Origin: Chionoecetes opilio
Taxonomy: Eukaryota; Arthropoda; Malacostraca; Decapoda; Majidae
Direction: 5' to 3'
Length of the DNA: 64,000 nucleotides
NCBI GenBank assembly: GCA_016584305.1
Contig: JACEEZ010002682.1
Coordinates: forward strand, 470,250 to 534,249
Part shown: positions 53,180 through 64,000 of the stretch, one piece after another
Position numbering within the stretch: position 1 is the first letter of the stretch
Layout of the letters: every line of letters starts with the position of its first letter
Made by a program: the position numbers and the translations under genes
Notes under the pieces: model-generated
Databases searched by the model: none
What the model was told of the DNA's origin: nothing
What the model saw: the letters and a program-made list of their open reading frames with translations, nothing else

Positions 53180-54350
53180 TTTCAGCAAGAATATTTAGGG
53201 AACAGCACTCAGGACGGAGGCTGCCGTTTTGACTTCTCTTTGGGTTTAAATTGCGTGACGGTTTGAGGCGCAGCCTGGCGGTGGAAGGGCAATGCAGGGA
53301 CATAGTGTAGTAGTTGTGATTCCTCCATCTCTAGGCAGTGTTCGCATGGGTTTGCCGTTTTATTTGTCATTTGAGTTGTTCCGAGGTAACCCAGGCGAAG
53401 GCGATGCAGGCTGTTGACGGTGCGTGGATCCATCGTAGAAGGCGGGAAGAATGGTTCCCAAAACGAGGGACTGTTGCATACCACATAGCGGAGATTGAAA
53501 CCCTCTGCGAGAAGGTCTTCAAAGGCTGCTTTGTCAAGTTTCTTCACTGCAGCAGAAAACACGAGACTTGATGGGTCGAGACCCCCGAGGCTGGGGAGAG
53601 CCAGACAGAGATAGGTTTGTTGGTGGCGGCATGTCGAGCCGCTTGGTCCGCGCGCCCCATTGCCCGCGATCCCTACATGCCCTGGGACCCCCGTGAAGGG
53701 TGATGGTGTTATTGTGAGCTGCAAGACGTTGAAAGAGGTGGTATATTGATGACAGGAGTAAAACGTTGTCCTTAAGGAGAGGTGATCGAGTGCTTCAATG
53801 ATGAGAGCAAGTCGGTCAAGATGTTGATGGCACCGTCACGTAGATTCCTTGCATGTTCGAGGGCAAATTGTATGGGAGTGAGCTCAGCTTGGAAGGCCCA
53901 AACACCGTCCCGTGATGCGAAAGGAGTGGATGTGTCCTTCACACACAAAGGCGGTCCCAGCCGCACCATATTCACTGACAGACCCGTCATAAATAGGTGG
54001 TTGTGCCAGGAGTGGAAAGACATGTATGGCCGCAAGGCTTTCTTTTTTAAGTATGGTAGGGAGGGTAAGCCTTGGGTTTTTCAGTACCGGGGCGGACGAT
54101 GGAAATGGTTTTGGGGTGCCAAGGACGGGTGAAGCAATTCAGGGTGAGGCAGATCTGGGCCGGCTTGTATAGCAGTGCTGATGCCAACGCACGTGTGGCA
54201 TCCGCTGCAGAATGAACCCAGTTGCGGTCAACAAAGCCCCATGTCTAGAACCATACAGCAAAACTGATCTTATACATGCTTCAAATACTCTTCTCTGTTT
54301 TTCAGTGGAATACTTTTTCTTACCCGCAGTCCCGTTGCTAACTGTTAACT
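53180..54350 (-). pseudogene. I-type LINE 3' part with RNase H
   Basis: Minus-strand frames contain GVWAFQAELTPIQFALEHAR (the second acidic residue region of LINE RNase H), NILTDLLSSLK (ILTDSxSS motif with S to L change), VPGHVGIAGNGAR (the HVGIxGNExAD motif with the acidic residue lost) and a Cys/His tail LRLGYLGTTQMTNKTANPCE. RNase H downstream of RT characterises the I group. Two frames and altered catalytic residues indicate an inactive copy. Confidence 0.72.
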
Positions 54351-54439
54351 AAAATTTAAATGTTCAAACTAAAGCTTTCAAAACATTTCAAATCTCAAAC
54401 CTTCTCAAATTCACACCCGATAAATAAATATGTATTATC

Positions 54440-56640
54440 ATTCACCCAATCAATCAATCATTGGGGGCATACGCCGGGGGGCGCGTCGCCCCACTCACCC
54501 CACGGGCGCCACTCCCGGGGGTCACCACGCGCGAGTTTCCCATGCAGGCTCCTTTCCCATACCAAGCAGCTCTCGACAAGAAACATCAACTTGCCCCAGC
54601 CACGAGCTTTGTGGGCGCCCCCTTGGGCCCCCTCCACGCCGGATTGTCTCTTACAGATACAACCCGATGGGGAAAGGATCGGTTTCAGGGTAGCGTGCCA
54701 CATGCCCATATAGCCGAAGTTGGCGCTGACGGGGCTATGCAGGTAACTAGGCCTCGATTCAGTCTCACGGGGCAATCGCTGATTTGACACGTAATCATCC
54801 CAGCGATACCCCATGATTCTGCGAAGGGCACTTATTACCAAAGGCATTGATTCGTTCTTCAAGTCACTATTTAGTGTCCATGTCTCCAAACCATAGGAGT
54901 AAGACAGGGGTCACAAGCGACTTGAAGAACCGGATCTTGTCCTCCTGCACAGGTACCGACAACGCCAAATACTCCCGCTTGAGCGAGTCCATACACCGTG
55001 GGCTATGCCAATCCGCCGTAAGACTTCTTGACGTGGGCCCGCCGTCATTATGGACTGCGCTACCAAGGTATGTAAAACTTTTCCCAAAATCTCAATGTCC
55101 CTCGCCACACCCCATGAACAGACTGTACTGCTTCATCTAGTAAGTCTCCAAATACCTGGACCTTGTCTTAAGCAGGAGACCTCAAGTCCCAAAGGCTTTG
55201 CCTCCTCGTGGGTGCGCCTCGAGAGCCATCACCAGGACCTCCAGGACTCAGCAAAGATTACTGCATCATCGGCAAAAACAAGATCAGTGATCTTGGTGTT
55301 GCCGACGGATGCTCCACAATCACTTTGATCTACAACCTTGTCCATACCCAGTCCATAAAAAGCGTTGAAAAGTGATGGGGCAAGGACGCACCCTTGCCTC
55401 ACTCCTGTATTCACAGGAAAGAAGCTGGATACACCTGCCCCACACTTCACAGCACTCTCAGTCCCAGAATACAGACCAGTTATCAAACCAATAGTCCTTG
55501 CAGGAATCCCTCGAAGTCGCAGAAGATCCCAGAGTGACTCACGATGCACTGAGTCAAACGCCTTCTTGAGATCAACATAGGCTGAAAAGCATCCCCTGTC
55601 GAAACTCACGTCGGCGTTACACCAGGACACGAAGCGCTAGGATACGGTCCGTTGTTGACTTACCAGGCGTGAACCCAGACTGCTGAGGTCTCTGATACTT
55701 CACCAGATGACTGCGAATTCGTGTCAGCAATAGATGGGCAAGCACCTTGCCTGGTACGCTGAGCAGTGTAATACCGCGGTAATTGTTGCAGTCCTGACGG
55801 TCCCCTTTCCCTTTCCAGATAGGGACGACCAGCCCCCTTTTCCAGTCAGGAGGAATGGTACCTGATTGCCACACGGCAGTCAGGACAGCATGCAACCCGC
55901 GGATCATGGCCTCACCCCCAGCTGTGAGGAGCTCCGCACTGATATTACAAACACCAGCTGCCTTTCCACCCGTCAACTTTGCTACAGCCTCTCTGACTTC
56001 GTCAAGAGAGGGTGCGGTTTCGTCAATGGGAGGATCGGCATCCACTGCCTGTAACCCAGTGGTGTGAAGCTGTCAGTTGGAGGGTCCACCGTGAACAACT
56101 GCCCAAAGTACTCAGCCCAACGAGCCCATCTGCCCATCCATGTCCGACACGAGGCGCCCATCTGCTGTTCGAATAGCACTCGCCCGAGAAGGAGACTTGG
56201 AACGGAGCTTCTTCAGGGCTCGGTAGGCGGGTCGGAGGTCATTAGCGTTCAAATGACCCTCGACATCCTCAGCGAGACTCCTGACATACCTCTCCTTGTC
56301 TCTCCTCAGGAGGGTTCTAGTCCGGCGTGACAGAGCCCTGTGCTGGTCCTGGTTCCCAGCCAGCCTGGCAGCGCGACTCTCCTCGATTTTCTCCAGCGTC
56401 TCCGTCGAGACAAAACCACACCTTGACCTCGGGCGCTCCCCAATACACTCCTTGGCAGCCTGTAGAGTTTCACGTTTGAAGGTATCCCACAGTTCTACAG
56501 GATCCCGAGCACATCAAACCGATTTGAGACTGCCACCGCATACTCATGAGCACATGTCAAGTCCTTCAGTTTCTCAAGATGAAACACAGTATGGTTACCT
56601 CGTGAGATTCTTCTGGACTTGACATGAAGCTTAAGTGTAG
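54440..56640 (-). pseudogene. RTE-like LINE, 5'-truncated, frame-broken
   Basis: Reads minus from about 56640 (TLGVATLKLHVKSRRISRGN, end of the endonuclease region) through FVSTETLEKIEESR, KLTGGKAAGVCNISAELLTA, PIWKGKGDRQDCNNYRGITL, GFTPGKSTTDRILAL, AYVDLKKAFDSVHRESLW, NTGVRQGCVLAPSLFN, VFADDAVIFAE (catalytic FADD) and the C terminus TWTLNSDL, ALRRIMGYRWDDYVSNQRL, YGHV-like. The 3' end is an (ATTG)n tail at 54440-54465 (plus AATCAATCAATCA). Frame changes at about 56050, 55630, 55230 and 54760. It is the cleanest RTE copy here; the one at 30830 is its degraded relative. Confidence 0.87.
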
Positions 56641-56681
56641 CAACACCCAAAGTCCTCATATAGTCCAGTTGCCAGGTTGAG

Positions 56682-59568
56682 AACCTTGTTGTTGCGAGAA
56701 GTGTATAGTTTTTTATAGTTTCATACTCGAATGGGTCTATAAAAATGTTTTAGCTCGGTTGCCGGAGTGCCAACCTTGGGGAACTCCGCTAATTAGCATA
56801 CATCTAAGATGGACGCCGCAGACGGAGGTGGGAAATAACTTTTCAGCCAATCAACCTTCAATTACGTGTGATACATTTTTTCCGTATAACTTGGATATGA
56901 GGAACCGATTTATGAGGTCAGTAGCGTGCTTTGGGGTCAAATTCAGGGTCAAAGGTCAAGTTAAAGGTCATTTGTGTACATTTGGGAGGTTCAAACTTTT
57001 TGATTCCTGCATAAACTGCACAGTGCACACCACTCATACTCGATACGTTGATTTTAATCTCACCTCTTCTTCTTTTCATAGAGAGGTATGAAGGCTGACT
57101 CAAGGTGTCTTCTCTCGGTGTGTCACGAAGGTGGACAAGAAACGAAATTCACTGAGAACGGGATCAGGAAGCTCATCTTATGTGCCAAATCTCGTGGAGA
57201 TGGAGACCTGCAGGCTACGCTACACAACATTATTGATGTTGGTGGAGATGCGGCAAGCATAACCTGTCATAAAGGTTACTACTGTACTTATACATCGAAA
57301 GAGAAAATTGAGAGAGTGAGAAAGTCACAGAAAAGAAAGGCTGAAGATGAGGGTGTAAGGACAAGTACAAGGTCTCATACTAAGGTAGCTGATAAAGGTG
57401 TGTTTGTGTACAACCGTGATTGTATGTTCTGTAGCGAGGAATGTTTACTCATGGATGATAGACACCCAGAAAGATGGGACCGCGTTCGTAAGTGTATGAC
57501 CAAAGAACGTTTTGACACAGGACGTAACCCACTCCCAACTATGAAAGATATGCTCCTTGATGTTGCTGATCAGCGTAATGATGATGTGGCTAGAAAGATC
57601 AAGTTGCACGTTGCTTTTGTTTCTGATCTACCTTCTGCTGAGTGCAAGTACCACGTCCGCTGCTATAGCAGTTTTACGAAAGTTCCCACATATGCTGATG
57701 CTGATTGCCACCTGGTGCTGCAGATGAAGATGCTCTGAGGGAAGTCAATGAGCCGAGACAGGTCCAGATTATGGAATAGTGTTGAACTGCATTCCCTGTA
57801 CTCGGATCTAGGTGGCAATCTCGCTCGACGTGACATGTTTAGCAAGGTGACTGACTGCATGAGTAAGGATGCTATAGTTGTTCGAGTAGATGGATGTGCT
57901 ACCATGGTTGGTTTCCGTGACTCCGTTGCTAAAACTCTCAAGATAGTTAAGGATGACGATACGGATGAGAGGAGGGAGCATTGCTTCCGTGGTGAGGCAG
58001 ATCAAGCATGAGGAGATGCGTCGGTCATAATTAAGTCCATCAAGACGAGATTGTCCTCTCTCGCTGGCAAGAAGGTCTTATACTTTCGATAAGTATCACA
58101 ACGTTTTTGCAAAGGACCATGAGCGTATGCGACGTGCTGGCCTTGGTTCCATCAATTACGACCTGACCATCAACACACCACTGCCCAGTCGAGATGCCAT
58201 CATGAGGAATAAGCACAACAAGTTGCAGCTGTCGAAAATTCTTAGTACCTACAGCTTCGGCGAAGGAGTCACCGTGGAGAGCCCCAGCGATGGTGTGTTC
58301 ACCCATACGAGCGGAAATAAAACATGATCTCGTACCTCCTTATGGCTGCCGAGTCCGACACGCGAAGTCATCCGCATTCTCTCAGATGACACCGATGTGT
58401 TCGTGCTGCTTGTATACTGGATGTACCGAAAAAACATCCAGGTTACAGTGAAAATGGAGGGTGGGATGAATCCCATTGGGACATCAACGCCACCTTTTCC
58501 CCACTCGGCCCAGTGCCTCCCAGATCCGGGGAATGCAACTACATTACGGGTTAGATCCCACTCTACTGTACCGGCAAGGGGAAAGTGTCGGCAGAAGACC
58601 CTGGAGTGGCGACTTCCCAGGCTGTACTCAGGCCTTCGGCGAGGTGTTTGCCACACATGCACGCTCATGGAGGCAGGACGGGCGTTTTTCGTGCTCTATA
58701 TGGTCAGCAACAGGGGACACTTGAATGAGGCGAGGTACCATATATACACAAAGAAGGCTGGAAGCTGCTAAAGATCATGTCGCTACCACCAACAGACAAA
58801 AATTTCTTCCTGCACATTTTGCGCACCATCTGCAAACTATACTCGCCAATCTGCTGACCAGCAGTCTCCACCTGAACTTGACATCACAAAGTATGGGGGG
58901 GAAATCAAAGATGGCACCCCAGTCCCAGCAACCTCTGATCAGCCCCCAGGACTCCAAGATCTCAGGATGTAGTGCGGAGCAGCTGTAAGGCGGCGGGGAA
59001 GGCATGCGGCAGGAACTTTGCAGCTGTCACCATGGAAATATATCATGCACTGTGTACTGCGCTTGTGGTTCTAGTGACGCTTGCTTGAACCCCTGCAAGA
59101 CAGGAGGCGTAGACAAGATGAAGTGGAAGAGGAAGGAGAAGCAGATGTGGAAAATGACGAGGAAACTGATCATCTTGATCTTGCATTCGGCTCTGATGAT
59201 GAATGGGAGGGGATCGCCGTTAAGAATAAACACTTGATCACCCTCGTTCTGAAAATGCAATTATTATATTAATACATTTTTTGGCCAAAAATGACCTTTA
59301 ATTTAACCTATGCCCCTTAATTTGACCCCAAAGCATGCAACTGACCTCAGAAATCTGTTCCTCACATCCAAGTTATACGGAAAAAATGTATCACACGTGA
59401 TTGAAGGTTTGTTGGCTGAAAAGTTATTTTCCCACCTCCGTTTATATTTATGCTAATTAGCGGATTTCCCCCAAGGTTGGCACTCCGGAAAACCGAGCTA
59501 AATCTTTTCTATAGACCCATTCGAGTATGAAACCATAAAAAAAATACACTTCTCATGAAAACAAGGTT
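56682..59568 (+). mobile_element. DNA element with about 270-bp inverted arms
   Basis: Left arm from AACCTTGTT (56682) through GAGAAGTGTAT, GTTTCATACTCGAATGGGTC, CGGAGTGCCAACCTTGGGG and AGGTCATTTGTGT (to about 56985). The right arm is the inverse (59280-59568). It encodes a decayed plus-strand protein. It lies immediately beyond the 5' break of the RTE-like LINE. No target duplication identified. Confidence 0.8.
57088..59237 (+). pseudogene. Transposon protein with Cys/His N-terminus, DDTDVFVLL block and Cys-rich tail
   Basis: ORF 57088-57738 reads VCHEGGQETKFTENGIRKLI, FVYNRDCMFCSEECLLMDDR and ECKYHVRCYSSFTK. After a stop and shifts come SKDAIVVRVDGCATMVGF (57870), MRRAGLGSINYDLTINTPLP (58128), IRILSDDTDVFVLLVYWMYR (58372-58431), VTVKMEG, PPTDKNFFLH (58790) and the Cys tail CSCHHGNISCTVYCACGSSD (59012). 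The SDDTDVFVLL block resembles the 'SPDTDVLVLL' signature of PIN/XPG-like nuclease folds; that link is inference. At least seven frame changes or stops. It shares the tail plan with 46240-50443 and the N-terminal plan with 35803-36438. Confidence 0.62.
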
Positions 59569-60739
59569 TAGTACAGAACACCTATGGGTGTCAAACGGAC
59601 TAATACCCACATAGATTTGGGGGAATATGCGTCCAGGTCGTCGGGGTGGGGACTAAAGAGATGAGAAGACAGAGGACAGTCAATCATGACAAAAAAAAGA
59701 AGGATATAAAAAGGTCATAGCTAATCATGATGGAAGGAGAAGAGACACTGATGGGAGCCAATCATCGTGGAAAGGGAAGGAGGGAGAAAGGGCGGGGCAA
59801 AGGCAAGCAGGGCCCTGTAGCTTGACTCACCACGAAAAAAGAGTAAAGACGATACCCGGGCCCCTCATGTCAAGCGTATGACCCAGATGACATGTGAAAA
59901 AGGAGAGACAGATACAGAACGCGGATGTATAGGTGTGTAGGGACACGCTGTGCGGTCGGGAAGATGAAGGCATGAAATGAAGAGGTAAGAGGGGCGACGT
60001 CCGAGAGCCAACACGCAGACGAGATGTGAGATAGGCGCGCGAGATAAATGATACATGGTACATTATGTGTCCTGTGGTTATGCTTTCGAAGTATATTAAG
60101 CAAAGTATATTTAAGCTACATGCAATAGCAAAAAAAAAAAGGGGGGGAGAGGATGAGAAAAAATAAAATCTCTGAATTTGAATGTGTAGGATATAGTAGG
60201 GATGGTATTGAAAGTAAAAGACAAGATATGGATGAATGGGGGGTACTCTTGCACAGTAGCTTAGCCCCACCCGTTATGATTGTCCACATACACTTCTACC
60301 ACACAAGTCCTATATGTCTATATTCTTATTTATAATATGAAATTCCCATTCCCTAATATTTGGAAGATATACGTTGGTATTGCAAGTGAAACCCAGTCAC
60401 GAAGACGATAGTGATGGGGACAATAGTTCCAGAGAATGGTTTGGTATAATAGGTCGTCTAGAGCTTGCGAGTACTGACAGGTTTAAAAAACCCGTGCAAT
60501 AAATATATTGATAATATTATTTAAAAGAAGAAATTCACATCCATCATTCCCATTATAATCTCTTAGTTCTTATAACTTCAAAATAAACTACTACTTGCAT
60601 TGGTAATGATGATTTCAATAGTAAAAAGTGGTAAACAAAAGATTGAAAGAGGTCTGAGCGGTTGGCATGCTGGTAAAACATAATGAGGCAACGCCAGGAT
60701 GGTATTTAACAGCCTCCTGCCTCATTCCTAACGTCCCCA
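59569..60739. other. Interval without recognisable gene
   Basis: Purine-rich GAAGACAGAGGACAG-type sequence at 59650-60050 and an A11-G8 run at 60130. ORFs on the minus strand over the purine part (59827-60270) are Ser/Phe/His-rich shadows. Confidence 0.45.
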
Positions 60740-60916
60740 TAATCCAAAAACCATTTTATCAATCACTTTTCCCCCCCATAAAAGAAGAGGGGCAGTAAGC
60801 GTGAGTGTACCACGTTTATAAAGGGAATAAGGTCATTTTTTCACTCAATCGGGGTCAACCCACAGCCAGTGTTTGTTTGGAGCGGAGATTAGTAACGTCA
60901 GTACAACCATCTATGC
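60740..60916 (+). repeat. Dispersed repeat A, copy 3, interrupted by a hAT element
   Basis: TAAGCGTGAGTGTACCACG, GGAGATTAGTAACGTCAG and ACCATCTATGC match 14940-15061. The insertion point is within ACCATCTATGC; sequence resumes at 63449. Confidence 0.65.
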
Positions 60917-60950
60917 CAGTGGTTCTTAACCTGGGTTCGACCGAACCCAG

Positions 60951-61045
60951 GGGTTCGGTGAGCCAGTCTAGGGGTTCGGTGAGCCAGTCTTAGGGGTTCG
61001 GTGAGCCAGTCTTAGGGGTTCGGTGAGCCAGTCTAAGGGGTTCGG
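60951..61045. repeat. 26-28 bp tandem repeat in the outer hAT end
   Basis: Four copies of AGGGGTTCGGTGAGCCAGTC. Confidence 0.9.
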
Positions 61046-61181
61046 CAGAGGCCCTCTGAAACACATTACAATTTTGCTATTATTGTAATGCCGGATTATT
61101 CATCAGAGTAAATATACGCAAGATTAAAAATAAAATCAAGCAGTGCGGTGAAGGAACAGCTGTGTGTGCATGTGTATGTGT

Positions 61182-62870
61182 CAGAGGTGGGCACGGAAAC
61201 GAAAATCCACTTCCGCAAAACCTTTAAACATACTTTCCGCAACCGCAAGTCCTAAATTTCTAAGAAGTTTGCACTTCCGGAACCGTAAGTCCGCACAGCC
61301 GCAAGCCAATTACGTAATACTTTCCCTCCATAAAATGCAAAAATAAAGGTAAAGCTCTTCGTAGCTGTAAATTTATTAATTTCTTACTACATCACTTTTG
61401 TCAATTTATATATATTAGTATTTTTTTTATACTTACCCCTCAGCGCCCCACATATGATATAAGCTCACATTCACCTCCCCGTCATTGTGACTCAATTTAT
61501 CAACAAACTAAAGGGTAATAATTAGTATACGTACCCCTACACTCCAAATTATGTTTCATTGGTACGATATCAGGCCCTTAACCTCAGACTCCTCTGGCGA
61601 CAATTCCATCATGAGCTGGTTCATGTTTTCCCCTTTATGAAGACCAATCTCAAAATTATCAGGGGGACAGACTCGTTCTTTTGGGCCTTTATGACATCCG
61701 ACCTTTTGGAGAACAGTTTATCCACGGGTGCAGAGCTGTGTATGGCCTTGTTGCATTTAACAAACACATCATCCAGGTTCCTTGCCCTCCGACTGGGCCT
61801 ACAGTGTTGCGCACACAGTCACCTGCCCGTGATCTTCCTCCTCATACTGAAGAGGAACACCAGCACATCGTCTACAGCAGCAACCAGCTGGGCCTTGCTG
61901 GTGAAGGCGTAGTGGGCGCCATAATAATCAAGATTGCGGCAGAGATCAGAATTATTTGCGCACAAAAATATTTGCGCAGCACGAGAGATGGGGGTAACTC
62001 GCACCTCGGCCTAGCGATAACGAAGGGTCAAAACTGTCGCCTCACCACCGCAACGCACTAAGTCATCACAACATACTCCTAGCAAGTAATATTTAGCTCT
62101 ACAGCAGAGCCATGGTCACTGCAAGCAAATATCACTGTCGCCAGCACACGTAGAATGTACACCTCTTTGGATCCTCGCCGTGTCCATATCACTGGTTTAT
62201 GGCCTCTGGGCCTCCTTCTCCTTCCTCAAAATATGCGTATATTATATACGAAAATGTGTCACTAAGATGATAGTTGGATCAGTTTTTCTAAACATCTTGC
62301 AGATATTTCATAATCTTGGGTGAGGCCACACGATAATTTAAGACATGGGCTGAGTCAGCGAGGGACGCGTGAGGTCAGACCAGAGGGCCCCCCAACGCCA
62401 AAATTTAATTCTAGTATCTATGACCTTGGATCTCACCTAACAAATTTAAAATTTACAGTTAATATCTAAGATATTTCAATGATATTATAACATCACACAA
62501 AATAATGTTTTTATGAGTTTCAACAAAATATGGTAAAAATGGCATTATAACCCACAAAGCGAGGCAGGAAGAAGGGTTTGGTACGTACTTCGTCTATGAA
62601 TGCTCACTGTAACTGCGGTCAAGGTTGACTGGTGGGAAAGCAGCCCCCATTAGCGTATCTTACTCACCCTGGACGGTGCGCACGCAGGAATCTTATTCAA
62701 ACTCACCACGGCCACTTAGGAATTTGCGAACACATTTGCGTTTGCGGCAGTACTTCCGCAAACGCAATTTCGCAAATATTTACCCTTCCGCAAATCGCAA
62801 ACGAATTCAGACTCCCGCAATTTGCGGACGTTGCGTTTGCAGAAGTTTTGGGGGAAAATGCCCACCTCTG
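61182..62870 (-). mobile_element. Inner hAT element nested in the outer one
   Basis: 12-bp perfect inverted ends CAGAGGTGGGCA/TGCCCACCTCTG and an exact 8-bp duplication GTATGTGT (61174-61181, 62871-62878). Both subterminal regions (61205-61310 and 62710-62845) are packed with CTTCCGCAA/TTTGCGGAAG-type motifs, possible transposase-binding sites. A transposase remnant lies on the minus strand. Confidence 0.94.
61623..61765 (-). pseudogene. hAT transposase dimerisation-domain remnant
   Basis: The minus frame reads FVKCNKAIHSSAPVDKLFSK and ends IILRLVFIKGKT then stop. This is the conserved C-terminal hAT signature KYNTxLPSSAPVERLFS. The rest of the transposase is not recognisable; the upstream frame (about 62000-61820) breaks at a stop near 61820. 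Confidence 0.78.
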
Positions 62871-62919
62871 GTATGTGTGTGTGTGTGTGTGTGGGTGTGT
62901 TTTGTGTGTGTGTGGTGTG

Positions 62920-62952
<33 letters not shown>

Positions 62953-62955
62953 CGC
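62871..62955. repeat. GT microsatellite starting in the target duplication
   Basis: GTATGTGTGTGTGTG... expands from the right-hand copy of the inner hAT target duplication, with a GCGCGC patch at 62949-62969. Confidence 0.95.
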
Positions 62956-63456
62956 GCGTGTGCGCGCACGCCTCTCTTTTTTTGACCAGAGTCGTGTATA
63001 GGAGGGTAGGGGGGGAAATCGGCCATGGCCCTTTCCCTTTTTTCCACACAGGGACAAAAATTGATTTGCCTTTGATTATTTAGATAGTGCAATAAATCCC
63101 TTCTGAGGTCTTAAAAATGCCCTTACCCTTAAAAATGCTTGATTTTCAAAAAAAAATCTAACTCCCTCCTCAGACCCCACAGCTTTAAAGGTTCGCTCCG
63201 CTGCATCTCCTCCCTTAAAACAATCCTGGATTCACCCGGTGCCCCCCTCCTGTTTCGTAGACATATATACGTCAGTGCTGCTGATTCCTTCCTTCCTTTT
63301 ACTATCTAAATATACTCTTGAATTTTGAAGCAATTTATATTAAATCTTTGTATTTAAAATTGTTTTTCCCTCCCATATTTGAGGGGTTCGGCTAGTGTGC
63401 GGAAGTTTCGATAGGGTTCGGCGCCTCTGATAAGGTTGAGAACCACTGATCTATGC

Positions 63457-64000
63457 AAACATGTTACACTGTATTATTTCTTTCGTCAAGCTATTTTAGA
63501 AGAGACTTTTAGGACAGTTAACTTCAATATCATTAATTACACTAAATTATGCATTTTTGTAAAAGATATTAATAGTAGGGTCACTTAGGGCGATTCGCTT
63601 CACATTAGGTGAAGGAAGTATTTTGAGGGTCTTATCTAAGCATTTGTGCCGCTGAATCCGAAAATCGTAGTTGGGTCACTCGTTAGCGGTAAGTTTTTGC
63701 GCAATTTGCAATTGGCAATTTGGCAATAAAATTGGCAATTACAAATTGCAGAATGAGAACCAGACGTCGTAGAGACCTGTTTTGGACTCAAATTGAAGCT
63801 TATTAAGAGTGCATAAAATGTTATTTAGTACTCCGTGGTTGTATCTGTTCGCATTACTGAACTATAAAGGAAATTAGAGATAAGTGGAAAAAAAAAGGGA
63901 AAAAATATAAAAGGAATTTAATTTTTGGCCCTTTAAATTTTACATCAAAAGTCATGAAATGTTTCTGGCTGTATCTGGTCTCATAAAGGCCCACTTATTT
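63457..64000. other. Terminal interval without recognisable gene
   Basis: AT-rich. Contains overlapping TTGGCAAT/CAATTTGCAATT motifs at 63700-63752. Confidence 0.5.

Larger units (their letters stand above)
60917..63448. mobile_element. Outer hAT element, non-autonomous
   Basis: Ends CAGTGGTTCTTAACC and GGTTGAGAACCACTG form a 15-bp inverted repeat with one mismatch. The 8-bp direct repeat ATCTATGC flanks it (60909-60916, 63449-63456). Subterminal GGGGTTCGG motifs occur at both ends. Without the inner insertion it would be about 835 bp, too small for a transposase. Confidence 0.93.

Noticed and set aside
62703..63092. Minus ORFs with Thr-His runs near 62.8-63.0 kb
   Set aside because: Translation of the GT microsatellite.

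Overview
This is a repeat-dominated animal nuclear window with short exons, GT-AG introns, two runs of N, very long CT, CA, TA and GA microsatellites, and many interstitial TTAGG/CCTAA (arthropod telomere-type) motifs. Two spliced exons of a divergent ionotropic receptor, the retroelement mix (Ty3-type LTR element, RTE, Jockey-like and I-like LINEs, a Penelope-like element) and several hAT or long-inverted-repeat DNA elements suggest a crustacean, most likely a decapod. That assignment is inference. Nothing looks bacterial or phage-derived.

Layout. 0.2-2.8 kb: minus-strand exons of an axonemal dynein intermediate chain (DNAI1-type), with one frameshift and missing middle exons. 3.0-4.6 kb: tandem duplications, LINE tails, a gap and an acidic, proline-rich exon-like segment. 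4559-12733: a Ty3-type LTR retrotransposon with 686/690 bp LTRs, a CGGG target duplication and near-identical LTRs but several frame breaks, inserted into that GC-rich segment. 13399-13992: a lysine/glutamate-rich protein with an MGNC N terminus and a 60-residue repeat, adjoining a third, truncated LTR copy across a single n. 14.5-29 kb: a patchwork of dispersed repeats, a 480-bp tandem duplication, foldback elements next to CCTAA minisatellites, a Penelope-like element with a GIY-YIG domain, and long CT tracts. 29.3 kb and 39.6-40.8 kb: ionotropic receptor exons. 34.9-37.6 kb: an element with arms of about 740 bp. 40.9-43.4 kb: a DNA transposon lying in the receptor gene. 46.2-50.4 and 56.7-59.6 kb: decayed elements of a widespread, poorly named protein family. 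51.4-56.6 kb: four LINE remnants in a row. 60.9-63.4 kb: a hAT inside which a second hAT has inserted, each with its own 8-bp target duplication.

The host genes that can be supported are the dynein intermediate chain, the ionotropic receptor, the MGNC protein and the acidic exon. None is complete here, and they do not form a pathway; the window is mainly a record of transposon insertions around a few exons. Three blocks (about 20.3-22.9, 30.8-34.9 and 43.8-46.2 kb) are full of short homopolymer runs and blurred copies of repeats that are sharper elsewhere, so base-level conclusions there are unsafe.

All family assignments come from reading translated motifs without database searches.
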